From the NCBI GenBank assembly GCA_964606665.1, contig CAZSHS010000014.1, positions 1-64,000 of the forward strand: DNA of 64,000 nucleotides, written 5' to 3'. This DNA is from Aved-18 sp964606665 (GTDB taxonomy: Bacteria; Cyanobacteriota; Vampirovibrionia; Obscuribacterales; Obscuribacteraceae). Under the pieces are notes generated by a model, which was not told where the DNA came from, searched no databases, and saw nothing but the letters and a program-made list of their open reading frames with translations. This document shows, one piece after another, positions 9,604 through 17,017 of the stretch. Both the position numbers and the translations under genes were made by a program. Positions within the stretch are counted from its first letter, which is position 1; each line of letters opens with the position of its first letter.

Positions 9604-9679
9604 TGGAGCCGACGATGGGGTTCGAACCCACGACCTGCGGTTTACGAAACCGCTGCTCTACCAGCTGAGCCACGTCGGC
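9604..9679 (-). tRNA. tRNA-Thr (anticodon CGU), CCA encoded
   Basis: On the minus strand the sequence folds into a standard cloverleaf. The acceptor stem is GCCGACG with CGTCGGC, the D arm contains GCTCAGCTGGTAGAGC, the anticodon stem GCGGTTT/AAACCGC carries a CGT anticodon, and the T arm is GTGGG-TTCGAAC-CCCAT. A discriminator T and an encoded CCA end the gene at 9604. It reads ACG threonine codons. Confidence 0.95.
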
Positions 9680-10455
9680 ATTTAGCATCCGTCACTACAT
9701 TATATATAGTCCCGGGCTACAGGGAAATTCTAAGCCGGCTTGGCGTTAACCAAGCTTAGACAATCCCTATTGAACATAGGTATATAGAATCGATATATCG
9801 ACCATATACTCGACTTTTCGGGGCTGTCAAAGCATTTGAATTTAACCAAAAAAGTGAGGAAGTCATGAATATAAAGAGCGAGCCGCGGGCATATAATGTA
9901 TAACGATTATCATAGCTTCTTGGACGTTTCAGCCTAGCTGGACGGATATAGACGGGTCAAAAGCGTCAACCAAGACATGAGTCGAACAAAAATCCGTGTT
10001 TAAGGTGATCTACTGGAGGCAACTCCTAAGAGCCCAAAGACACGAGAGGAAAATGCCTGACTGCTGGTAAGTCTGACTTACTGTGGTCGAGCATAATCAA
10101 AACGCATAGCAGCACGCGACACCAAAGATGGTATCAAGGAGTCGCTGGCTACGCCACTGGAAAGATTTGCTTAGCAAGGCTTTCCAGGCTTTGCGCTTTT
10201 TACTTTCTCTTTTTTCACGTTTTGTATTCCTTATATGTGGTGCTTTTATGATACCGCTTGCGCCTGACATGTACCTATTCAAAACTAGACTTCATGCGGC
10301 TTTCGCCAAAGCGCCATTTGACACTATAAAAATCCCAAAGCGGAAGCACCATGATTAGTTCAAGACTTTCGAGGATACCAAGTCGAAGGAATATTGGCTT
10401 TCTATGCAGATAGAAAACGACCCAAAAATATTTTGAGAAATTATTTTTGGGATAC
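9680..10455. other. Gene-poor region, probably non-coding, with several hairpins
   Basis: About 780 bases with no credible protein gene; the short frames at 10097-10358 on both strands lack ribosome-binding sites and protein-like composition. Visible structure includes hairpins GCTTGG/CCAAGC near 9740-9757, GGAG-GCAA-CTCC near 10014-10025, GTAAGTC/GACTTAC near 10068-10082, an 8-bp stem at 10157-10187 and a 10-bp AT-rich stem at 10421-10451. The density of short GC stems between about 9850 and 10190 suggests a structured RNA. I searched by eye for tmRNA (GGTTCGAC, tRNA-like ends) and RNase P (GAGGAAAGTC, ACAGAA) consensus sequences on both strands and did not find them. Confidence 0.5.
10157..10200 (+). 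terminator. Possible terminator hairpin
   Basis: CTGGAAAG (10157-10164) pairs with CTTTCCAG (10180-10187), with a small inner stem, and a T-rich stretch begins about ten bases later. The distance from stem to T-run is longer than in a classical terminator, so this is only suggestive. It would end any transcript arising from the structured stretch upstream. Confidence 0.3.
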
Positions 10456-10484
10456 TTCACAGCGCTATGAGTGATTGCTATAGT
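10456..10484 (+). promoter_or_regulatory. Sigma-70-type promoter of a candidate small RNA
   Basis: TTCACA (10456-10461, five of six matches to TTGACA) and TATAGT (10479-10484, five of six to TATAAT) are separated by 17 bases. Transcription should begin near 10491. No start codon with a ribosome-binding site follows before the terminator at 10659-10697. Confidence 0.6.
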
Positions 10485-10490
10485 TATAAA

Positions 10491-10695
10491 TGTAGACGGT
10501 GAGCAATTCGAAACGGAGTTGCTTTGAGCCGAGGGGCAAAACGGAAACGACAGGTTGACGTCAACCGGAAACGACAGTAAGCAGCCCGCCTAGCGTGAAG
10601 GACTAGCTGAAGCGCTTCGAAAATACTGAGCCTGTGCAACAGGCAGCTAGACAGTAGTAAAAAGACCGCCGCGAATTTATTCGGGTGGTCTTTTT
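10491..10695 (+). ncRNA. Candidate structured small RNA of about 200 nt, unclassified
   Basis: The stretch lies between a good promoter (10456-10484) and a strong terminator (10659-10697) and holds no credible reading frame. It is rich in local stems: AGCAA/TTGCT near 10503-10523, a perfect palindrome GGTTGACGTCAACC near 10553-10566, GAAGCGCTTC near 10611-10620, and GCCTG-TGCAA-CAGGC near 10630-10644. The string CGGAAACGACAG occurs twice, on either side of the GTTGACGTCAAC palindrome. Size and organisation would fit 6S RNA, but I cannot draw the conserved 6S closing stem and central bubble. It also lacks the SRP RNA GGAAGGAAGCAG core. It lies about 100 bases upstream of dut. Confidence 0.55.
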
Positions 10696-10697
10696 GT
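10659..10697 (+). terminator. Rho-independent terminator of the candidate small RNA
   Basis: A-run, then GACCGCC-G-CGAAT pairing with ATTCG-GGT-GGTC (with one bulged G and one wobble pair), then TTTTTGTTT on the plus strand. The symmetric A and T flanks could allow it to work in both directions. Confidence 0.8.
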
Positions 10698-10799
10698 TTG
10701 CGCAGTTTTAGTCTCAGCCTAACTCTTACCAATCTTGCAAAAGCGTATAAATGATAAAGTTATACCGTTGTAGATCCGCTATTTTATTGGTGAGAGAAG

Positions 10800-11264
10800 A
10801 TGAAAGACGCCCCAGTTTCCTTGAAAATTGAAAAACTCGCCCATTGCCAGGGCATGCCCCAATACGCAAGTGGCGGAGCTGCAGGTCTTGATTTGTGCCT
10901 GGCAAGTGACAAACCAGTCGAAATCAAAGCCGGACACAGAGACATGCTTCCAACCGGCATTAAAGTCGAAATTCCTCAGGGCTACGAAGGACAAGTTCGA
11001 CCCCGCTCAGGGCTTGCTGCCAAACACGGAATTTCGCTCACTAATTGTATTGGCACAGTGGACTGTGATTATCGCGGTGAAGTTATGGTCCTCATCATCA
11101 ATCATGGTCAAGAAGCTTACACTTTTCAACCTGGCGACAGAATTGCCCAGCTTGTCATCACTCCTGTAATCACAGTGGCAATTGAAGAAGTCGAAAGCGT
11201 CTCAACAACAGCACGCGGCGAAGGCGGCTTTGGTTCCACCGGCAAAAATCTACTAACAGTCTAA
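10800..11264 (+). CDS. dut: dUTP diphosphatase
   Basis: 154 residues, the normal trimeric dUTPase length. It hydrolyses dUTP to dUMP and pyrophosphate, keeping uracil out of DNA and feeding thymidylate synthesis. All five family motifs are present in order: GAAGLDL (Asp about 31), RPRSGLA (67-73), GTVDCDYRG with the base-specificity hairpin (86-93), PGDRIAQLV (111-119) and the C-terminal RGEGGFGSTG (139-148) that closes over the triphosphate. The start has a GAGAGAAG ribosome-binding site directly before the ATG. The stop overlaps the dapB start by one base (TAATG), so dut heads the lysine/DAP operon. Confidence 0.95.
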   Translation: MKDAPVSLKIEKLAHCQGMPQYASGGAAGLDLCLASDKPVEIKAGHRDMLPTGIKVEIPQGYEGQVRPRSGLAAKHGISLTNCIGTVDCDYRGEVMVLIINHGQEAYTFQPGDRIAQLVITPVITVAIEEVESVSTTARGEGGFGSTGKNLLTV

Positions 11265-12040
11265 TGCGAGTTATCATTGCTGGAATAAATGGCAGACTGG
11301 CCAAAGCTAGTGCTCAAGCCATAATTGCCTCGGGCGATTGCGAACTGGTTGGTGGATTCGGGCGCAAAAATGCCGACTATGTCGGCGACGAGATTCCAGG
11401 CACACTAATTCCTATTGCTGCGGATCTCGATTCTATCGATACTGAGGCAGATGTTTTGCTTGAATTATCGTCGCACTATAGCGCGGTAAATAATGCCAAA
11501 GCAGCTCTAGAGCGAGGTATGCGCTTCGTTATTGGCACATCTGGACTGAGTGCAAAAGACATCATAGACTTAAGCGCACTAGTCAAAAAGAATAAAACAG
11601 GCTCAATGATTGTGCCGAACTTCTCTATTGGTGCCGTTCTTATGATGGAGTTTGCCAAATCAGCCGCCAAACATTTTCAAAATGTAGAAATTGTCGAAAC
11701 GCATCAACCACATAAGCTCGATGCGCCATCAGGCACGGCATCACACACACTGCGCAAAATTGCCGAAAATCAAAAAGAATACAATCCAAAAGTAGTGGAC
11801 GAAAAGGAGCTGATGCCTGGTGCTCGTGGCGCTCGCCATGAATCAGGCGTGCGTGTGCACTCGCTTCGATTGCCTGGGTTAATTTCGCGCCAGGAGGTCA
11901 TATTCGGGTCGCGGGGCGAGCTTTTGACTATAAATCATGACAGCTTTAATACCGATTGCTTCATCAAAGGCATACTATTGAGCCTTAGAACAGTACAATC
12001 ATTGGATGGATTAGTGGTGGGTCTGGAGACCCTGCTATAA
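11264..12040 (+). CDS. dapB: 4-hydroxy-tetrahydrodipicolinate reductase
   Basis: 258 residues. DapB reduces the DapA product with NAD(P)H to tetrahydrodipicolinate in lysine and meso-diaminopimelate synthesis. The N-terminal nucleotide-binding loop reads IIAGINGRLA, a slightly relaxed form of GAxGRMG. The catalytic and substrate-binding motif THQPHKLDAPSGTA is present near residues 147-160, with the His/Lys and APSGTA elements intact. VPNFSIGAVLMM, which precedes it, is also typical. The ATG shares a base with the dut stop, implying translational coupling, and asd follows 17 bases later, so three consecutive DAP-pathway genes sit together. Confidence 0.93.
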   Translation: MRVIIAGINGRLAKASAQAIIASGDCELVGGFGRKNADYVGDEIPGTLIPIAADLDSIDTEADVLLELSSHYSAVNNAKAALERGMRFVIGTSGLSAKDIIDLSALVKKNKTGSMIVPNFSIGAVLMMEFAKSAAKHFQNVEIVETHQPHKLDAPSGTASHTLRKIAENQKEYNPKVVDEKELMPGARGARHESGVRVHSLRLPGLISRQEVIFGSRGELLTINHDSFNTDCFIKGILLSLRTVQSLDGLVVGLETLL

Positions 12041-12057
12041 AAATCGCGGAGTCGCAT

Positions 12058-13116
12058 ATGAAAAAAGAATTGAGAGTGGCTATTTTAGGGGCGACAGGAC
12101 GTGTCGGTCAGGAATTGTTGTCTGTGTTAGAACAGCGCAACTTCCCTGTATCTGAGCTTATTGCACTTGCAAGCGCTCGCTCGGCCAATACTTTTGTTGA
12201 ATGGAAGGGCAAAAAAATTGAAGTAAAAGAGCCCACAGACGAGATCTTTAAAAATTGCGATTTAGTTTTGGCATCGGCAGGCGGTTCGGTCAGCAAAGAA
12301 TGGGGACCGCGCGCAGTCAAGCAAGGCTGTGTATTCATCGACAATTCAAGCACTTTTCGTATGGACAAAGATGTTCCACTTATAGTGCCTGAAGTAAACG
12401 CTCATGAATTAGAGAAACACAACGGATTGATAGCCAACCCTAATTGCTCGACCATTCAATTGGTTGTGGTTCTCAAAGTTTTGCACGAATTAGCCGGTCT
12501 AAAACGCGTAGTGGTATCCACATACCAGAGTGTGAGCGGAGCTGGCAAAGAAGCAATTGATGAACTTCAAGCTCAAACCAAAGAAGTTCTTTCGGGAAAT
12601 GAGGCTAAGCCTGAAGTATTCAAACGTCCAATTGCCTTTAATTTAATTCCGCAGATAGACGTTTTTTCTGAAGATGGTTATACATTTGAAGAAATAAAAG
12701 TCATAAACGAATCGCGCAAAATTCTTGGCTTACCAGAACTTGCAATTACTTGCACCGCAGTACGCGTGCCGGTTGTAATTGGACACAGCGAATCTGTGAC
12801 AGTAGATTTAGAGAAGAAAGTAAGTCCTAGCCAAGTTCGAGAAAGTCTTGCAAATAACGAAGCCATAGAAGTTTGGGACGACTGGTCTAAAGCTCATTTT
12901 CCCACACCAATAGATTGTGCTGGAAAGGATCCTGTTTATGTAGGACGAATCAGAAAAGATACTTCCTCTGAAAACGGAATTAATTTGTGGGTGGTGGCAG
13001 ACAACTTGAGAATTGGTGCAGCATTAAATGCGGTGCGCATTGCCGAGTATCTTTTGTCACATGATTTGATGGAAACCAAAAAAGTTTTAGCCTNNNNNNN
13101 NNNATATAGGAAGTAA
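12058..13116 (+). CDS. asd: Aspartate-semialdehyde dehydrogenase (C terminus crosses a gap)
   Basis: About 350 residues. Asd makes aspartate semialdehyde from aspartyl phosphate with NADPH, feeding lysine/DAP, threonine and methionine synthesis. The N-terminal Rossmann loop is ILGATGRVGQ (9-18), the catalytic Cys is in ANPNCSTIQ (Cys about 130), the substrate-binding QSVSGAGKEA follows near 160, and the later TCTAVRVPV and GHSESVTV motifs carry the second active-site His. Ten Ns at 13094-13103 fall in the last few codons, after ETKKVLA, so the exact C terminus and stop are uncertain. The length fits the family whichever way the gap is read. A ribosome-binding site for dapA (AGGAAG) lies just after the gap. 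Confidence 0.92.
   Translation: MKKELRVAILGATGRVGQELLSVLEQRNFPVSELIALASARSANTFVEWKGKKIEVKEPTDEIFKNCDLVLASAGGSVSKEWGPRAVKQGCVFIDNSSTFRMDKDVPLIVPEVNAHELEKHNGLIANPNCSTIQLVVVLKVLHELAGLKRVVVSTYQSVSGAGKEAIDELQAQTKEVLSGNEAKPEVFKRPIAFNLIPQIDVFSEDGYTFEEIKVINESRKILGLPELAITCTAVRVPVVIGHSESVTVDLEKKVSPSQVRESLANNEAIEVWDDWSKAHFPTPIDCAGKDPVYVGRIRKDTSSENGINLWVVADNLRIGAALNAVRIAEYLLSHDLMETKKVLAXXXXYRK
13094..13103. other. Assembly gap (10 N)
   Basis: A run of ten Ns near the 3' end of asd. The apparent reading through it is arbitrary. Confidence 0.95.
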
Positions 13117-14051
13117 TGATCGGATCTGACGCCCCTTTATTTGGAAGATTGTTGACCGCTATGGTCACACCTTTTGATCACTCGAATGAAATAGATTATA
13201 AATCGACAGAGAAGCTCATCGAGCATCTTATCGAATCAGGCACTGATACCATTGTGGTATCAGGCACCACCGGTGAGAGCCCGACACTATCTACAGAAGA
13301 GAAGCTTGATCTTTTGAAATTCACCAAAGAAAAAGCAAACAAAAAAACGAAAGTCATCTTTGGTGCGGGCACAAACGATACAGAAAAATCTGCAAAACTA
13401 GCTAAGAAAGCCGAAAAAGCAGGTGCTGACGGTTTACTTATAGTAGCGCCATACTACAACAAACCCAGTCAGGAAGGCATTATTGCTCACATTAAAGCAA
13501 TAAACGATAAAACCGATTTGCCCATCATTGTTTATAACATTCCAGGTCGCACCGGTATCAATATTCAACCAAAGACCATGGTCAAGATTATCGAAACTTG
13601 CAAAAACGTCCACGCCATCAAAGATTCAACAGGCGACATTGACCAAATGGCAACGCTTGCTCGCATGTGTTCGGATCCTTTTAGACTATATTCCGGCGAC
13701 GATAATCTTACTCTTCCTTTTATGAGTGTGGGAGCCTGTGGGGTCATAAGTGTAGCTAGTCACGTTATTGGCAAAGAAATTGCACTTATGATGAAATTGT
13801 TTGCCGAAGGTGAAATTCGCGAAGCGCGCGCTTTACACTACAAGTATTTGCCACTGTTCAAGGGTCTTTTCATTGCTCCAAATCCTACTTGCGTCAAATA
13901 TGTTTTGTCGCTTATGGGATTGTGCAAAGAAAATCTGAGACTACCACTTGTGCCACTAGATGCAGAGCAGAAATTGCAAATGAGAAATTTGCTTACTGAA
14001 TGCGAAGTAAGCACAATGAGCGATAAAGGAAATCTTTGTGGCACTAGATAA
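13116..14051 (+). CDS. dapA: 4-hydroxy-tetrahydrodipicolinate synthase
   Basis: 311 residues, slightly longer than the usual 290-300 because of a polar C-terminal extension. DapA condenses pyruvate with aspartate semialdehyde. Key sites are visible: SGTTGESPTL (49-58, the Thr relay), APYYNKPSQEG (111-121), the catalytic Tyr and substrate-binding Arg in VYNIPGRTG (139-147), and the Schiff-base Lys in HAIKDSTGD (Lys about 169). The ATG shares a base with the asd stop and has an AGGAAG ribosome-binding site. The last five codons overlap the GTG start of the truncated RNase J reading frame at 14038. Confidence 0.95.
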   Translation: MIGSDAPLFGRLLTAMVTPFDHSNEIDYKSTEKLIEHLIESGTDTIVVSGTTGESPTLSTEEKLDLLKFTKEKANKKTKVIFGAGTNDTEKSAKLAKKAEKAGADGLLIVAPYYNKPSQEGIIAHIKAINDKTDLPIIVYNIPGRTGINIQPKTMVKIIETCKNVHAIKDSTGDIDQMATLARMCSDPFRLYSGDDNLTLPFMSVGACGVISVASHVIGKEIALMMKLFAEGEIREARALHYKYLPLFKGLFIAPNPTCVKYVLSLMGLCKENLRLPLVPLDAEQKLQMRNLLTECEVSTMSDKGNLCGTR

Positions 14052-14130
14052 ACTGGTCAAAATAATTCCACTTGGTGGTNNNNNNNNNNAGCTAAAACTT
14101 GATCTTCGTGCTGGCGGTGTAAATGTTTAA
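14038..14130 (+). CDS. Remnant of a second RNase J gene, most of it missing in an assembly gap
   Basis: A GTG at 14038, preceded by an AAGGAA ribosome-binding site, opens VALDKLVKIIPLGG and then meets the ten Ns at 14080. KIIPLGG followed by LxEIGKN is the N terminus of cyanobacterial RNase J proteins, and the same gene order (asd-dapA-rnj) is known there. After the gap an open frame ends LKLDLRAGGVNV at a TAA (14128-14130) that overlaps the next start by one base, the same coupled style as elsewhere in this operon. The simplest reading is that an RNase J paralog of several hundred codons lies in the gap, lost because it resembles its neighbour. Alternatively it is a tiny unrelated frame. Confidence 0.5.
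   Translation: MALDKLVKIIPLGGXXXXLKLDLRAGGVNV
14080..14089. other. Assembly gap (10 N), probably hiding most of a gene
   Basis: Ten Ns directly after CTTGGTGGT, a string also present at the matching position of the downstream RNase J gene. Shared sequence between paralogs is a common reason for an assembly to break here. Confidence 0.9.
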
Positions 14131-15923
14131 TGAGTAACCACCCACACCCGAATTTAGGCGAGCCATCTAAGTTAGCGAAAGATGGTTTACGTCTAGTTGC
14201 GCTTGGTGGTCTTGGCGAAATCGGCAAGAATACTATGGCTATATGCTGTGGTAACGACATTATTCTTGTTGATGCCGGACTTGCTTTTCCATCCGACGAT
14301 CTAATTGGCGTCGAATTAGTACTACCTGATATTTCTTTTCTGATTGAAAATCAAGAAAAGATTCGTGGGCTTGCAATCACCCATGGTCATGAAGATCATA
14401 TTGGTGGCGTGCCTTTTATATTAAATGAGATTTCTCTGCCTGCTATTTATGGACCGGCTCTGGCTCTTGGATTGCTTGAATCTAAATTGTCTGAAATGGG
14501 ACTTCAAGATCGCACCCACTTGAAAAAGGTCAAGCCGCGTCAGCGAGTTCGCATGGGATGTTTTGAAGTTGAATTTATTCGCTGCACCCACTCTATTGCT
14601 GATAGTTTCTCGCTCATTATTAGGACGCCAATTGGCAATTTGGTTCATACTGGTGATTTCAAGTTTGACCTAACACCAGTAGATGGCGAATTATTTGACT
14701 TTGCTAGTCTTGCCCGCGCCTCAGATGAAGGCATTTTGCTCTTAATGAGCGATAGTACAAACACAGAGCGCCCTGGATACACTCCATCCGAGCGGACTGT
14801 CTGGGGCAAGCTAAATGAAGTTTTTGCTCGCGCCCCGCAGAGAATCATAGTTACAACTTTTGCAAGTAACGTGCATCGCGTACGTCAGGTTTTGCTTGCT
14901 GCAATGCACTATGGCAGAAAAGTTTCTATATTAGGACGCTCAATGCACAAGTTCGCCGAACTCAGTCGCGAGCTTGGTTATATGAAGTTTCCCGATAATT
15001 TATTAATTCCAATCGAACAAATAAGAGACTATCCAGATCATCAAGTAGTGATTCTAACTACTGGTAGTCAGGGCGAACCATTATCTGCCTTAACTAGAAT
15101 CGCCAATAACGAACATAAGTTTATTAGTATTATCCCTGGTGACACAGTCATTATTTCTGCTACTCCTATTCCCGGAAATGAGCGCTCCATAGCTAATACC
15201 ATTAACAAACTGTTTTTGCGCGGTGCAGACGTGGTTTATGGCAAAGGCTCAGGCATTCACGTGTCAGGTCATGCTTGCCAGGAAGAACAAAAACTGATGC
15301 TCAACTTATGTACTCCCAAGTATTTCATGCCTATTCACGGCGAGTACAGAATGCTTGTGAAACACTGCGAGCTTGCTACTGAAACTGGAATACCTGCTGA
15401 AAATACTTTTGTTTTGAAAAACGGCGAAGTGCTCGAATTAACCAAAAATTCATGCACCAAAAGTGGTGCGGTCAAATCCGGGGTTATTCTTATAGATTCC
15501 AACCGCGAATGGCGCATAGATTATGAGACAGTGGACGACCGCAAGCATTTATCACAAGAAGGACTTGTAATGGTGGTCACCACCATGGGTAGTGACGGCA
15601 AAATGCTTGCCGGTCCCGATATTTCCATTCGAGGCATTATTTTGCCCCAAGATGTTCCAGCCGAAGAATTTGTTTTACTTATTTCAAAAGAAGTCGAGAC
15701 ATTGCTTACAGGCAAAAACCGCAAGTGGAAGGATGAAGAACATATTTCACTTCATATCCAAGATGGGCTGGAAGAGTTTTTGCAAAAACGCATGAACGCA
15801 AGTCCTCTCGTTCAAGTGAAAGTAAATCTCGTTTCTGTTTCTCAAGAACAAGGCGATGGCGACCCTATGACAACTAAGGCAAGCGATAAAAGCTCTCGTT
15901 CTTCCAATAAAAAGCAGAGCTAG
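14130..15923 (+). CDS. rnj: Ribonuclease J
   Basis: 597 residues. RNase J is a metallo-beta-lactamase/beta-CASP enzyme with endonuclease and 5'-3' exonuclease activity in mRNA decay and rRNA maturation. After a polar leader, VALGGLGEIGKN opens the fold at about 23-34. The zinc motif THGHEDHIGG is at 84-93, RCTHSIADS and VHTGDFKFD give further ligands, and SDSTNTERPGYT, TTFASNVHRV and the beta-CASP GRSMHK, LTTGSQGEP and IHVSGHACQEE motifs follow. HGEYRML precedes the C-terminal domain. The last about 30 residues are a Ser/Lys-rich tail. It is the last gene of the dut-dapB-asd-dapA operon as assembled. Confidence 0.94.
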   Translation: MSNHPHPNLGEPSKLAKDGLRLVALGGLGEIGKNTMAICCGNDIILVDAGLAFPSDDLIGVELVLPDISFLIENQEKIRGLAITHGHEDHIGGVPFILNEISLPAIYGPALALGLLESKLSEMGLQDRTHLKKVKPRQRVRMGCFEVEFIRCTHSIADSFSLIIRTPIGNLVHTGDFKFDLTPVDGELFDFASLARASDEGILLLMSDSTNTERPGYTPSERTVWGKLNEVFARAPQRIIVTTFASNVHRVRQVLLAAMHYGRKVSILGRSMHKFAELSRELGYMKFPDNLLIPIEQIRDYPDHQVVILTTGSQGEPLSALTRIANNEHKFISIIPGDTVIISATPIPGNERSIANTINKLFLRGADVVYGKGSGIHVSGHACQEEQKLMLNLCTPKYFMPIHGEYRMLVKHCELATETGIPAENTFVLKNGEVLELTKNSCTKSGAVKSGVILIDSNREWRIDYETVDDRKHLSQEGLVMVVTTMGSDGKMLAGPDISIRGIILPQDVPAEEFVLLISKEVETLLTGKNRKWKDEEHISLHIQDGLEEFLQKRMNASPLVQVKVNLVSVSQEQGDGDPMTTKASDKSSRSSNKKQS

Positions 15924-16273
15924 AAACCACCGCTAATACATCTACAAAGAAAAATCCCTCCGGTGAAGGAGGGATATTACCTGTTTTGTGTGGATTAGAT
16001 GCAGGTAAGGAGGAGACAGAATGAGCGCCGGGCAGACAAACTCGTTCGCCTCTGTTAATGACCATGATAACAATGCTGACAACTGTGGTCTGTTAAAAAA
16101 ATGTCGGGTCGAATCCGTGGATGCCCACCCCTGAATTTTATTAGAAACTGTTAATACTATTTACATGCAGTTGTCTTGTTTACAAGTGCCTAAAACCAAG
16201 AAACCCAGGAATAAAATTCCAAGGCTTCTTGTGTCGTCAGTTGAAAAATCGAGCTAATTGAATTCGAGTTTAA
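15924..16273. other. Intergenic region between rnj and sepF
   Basis: 350 bases with no protein gene. It holds the terminator at 15954-15975. It also holds a weaker imperfect hairpin around 16197-16233, in which CAAGAA pairs with TTCTTG around an inner AGGAAT/ATTCC stem. Nothing else was recognised. Confidence 0.6.
15954..15975 (-). terminator. Rho-independent terminator downstream of sepF
   Basis: ATCCCTCC and GGAGGGAT form an 8-bp stem around a 6-base loop. On the minus strand it is followed by TTTTTCTTTG, so it best fits transcripts coming from sepF. On the plus strand there is no T-run directly after the stem, so termination of rnj here is less certain. Confidence 0.65.
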
Positions 16274-16765
16274 CTAGTTAGGTTTGTTACTCGAAGGATA
16301 AAGAAAATCGAGTGCACCTAAATCGTAACTTCCATCGGCTGCTGTTTGAGGTTCCATTTTCAAATCCGAAGTCAATTTGATATTGCTTGGAGTGAAAATA
16401 TAAACTTGCTCGCTCAACTTGTGGAAGTCTCCATCTAAAGCGGCTGAGGCACCAGCTACAAAATCAACCAGACGACTAGCGTCGAGTTTTTTCATATTTT
16501 CCAATGAAATAGTGGTGGCAGCTCTGCAACGCAAACACTCTACGATGTCGATAGCTTCTTCAAAAGTAACTGGCGAAAAAATTGAAATTTGAGATCCAGA
16601 TTTTAGATTGGGATTTGGTGCGCGCATGGCACCAAGTGCCATTGATTTTCTGTCATTCAAGGCGGGAAATAAATCCACTACCGCCTGTTTTGCCGGTCCG
16701 CGTGCCAGTTGAGCTGACATCATTGGCATTTCGCCGGTTTGAGTATTGATATTGTCGTTCGTCAT
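16274..16765 (-). CDS. sepF: Cell division protein SepF
   Basis: 163 residues. SepF anchors and bundles FtsZ at the division site in Cyanobacteria, Firmicutes and Actinobacteria. The C-terminal SepF domain is recognisable: ISIFSPVTFEEAIDIVECL, TTISLENMKKLDASRLVDFVAGAS, ALDGDFHKLSEQVYIFTPSNI. The N terminus should carry a membrane-targeting helix; here it is polar and Met/Ala-rich (MPMMSAQLARGPAKQAVVDLF), which could form an amphipathic helix. A GGTAGGAC ribosome-binding site lies before the ATG. It is transcribed alone towards the terminator at 15954-15975, with 250 bases of non-coding DNA upstream. Confidence 0.88.
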   Translation of the reverse strand: MTNDNINTQTGEMPMMSAQLARGPAKQAVVDLFPALNDRKSMALGAMRAPNPNLKSGSQISIFSPVTFEEAIDIVECLRCRAATTISLENMKKLDASRLVDFVAGASAALDGDFHKLSEQVYIFTPSNIKLTSDLKMEPQTAADGSYDLGALDFLYPSSNKPN

Positions 16766-17017
16766 ATTTAGGTCCTACCCGTGAATACCTTGATGGAACA
16801 CAGACACTGCATCACATTTAATTCTATAGTTTTTGTCACAATTCGCAAGTGTCCTAACTGATGTCTATGGTATTACTTTTAGCATCATACTTTTACTTGG
16901 CGTCTGTCGACACGCCATAGCTCGCTGCTTCAAGACCCGCTTATTCTCTTGATTTCCAGTTAAAACTTTGGAATTTCATTTTCGCCACGCTTTATCGGTC
17001 ACCACTTATAGTTCTAT

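Noticed and set aside
9826..10190. Possible tmRNA or RNase P RNA
   Set aside because: GGGGCTG occurs near 9830, but there is no tRNA-like 3' end, no GGTTCGAC, no tag frame opening with Ala codons, and no GAGGAAAGTC/ACAGAA pair on either strand.
10097..10460. Short open frames of 61-76 codons on both strands
   Set aside because: They overlap each other, lack ribosome-binding sites and have no protein-like pattern; the region looks non-coding.
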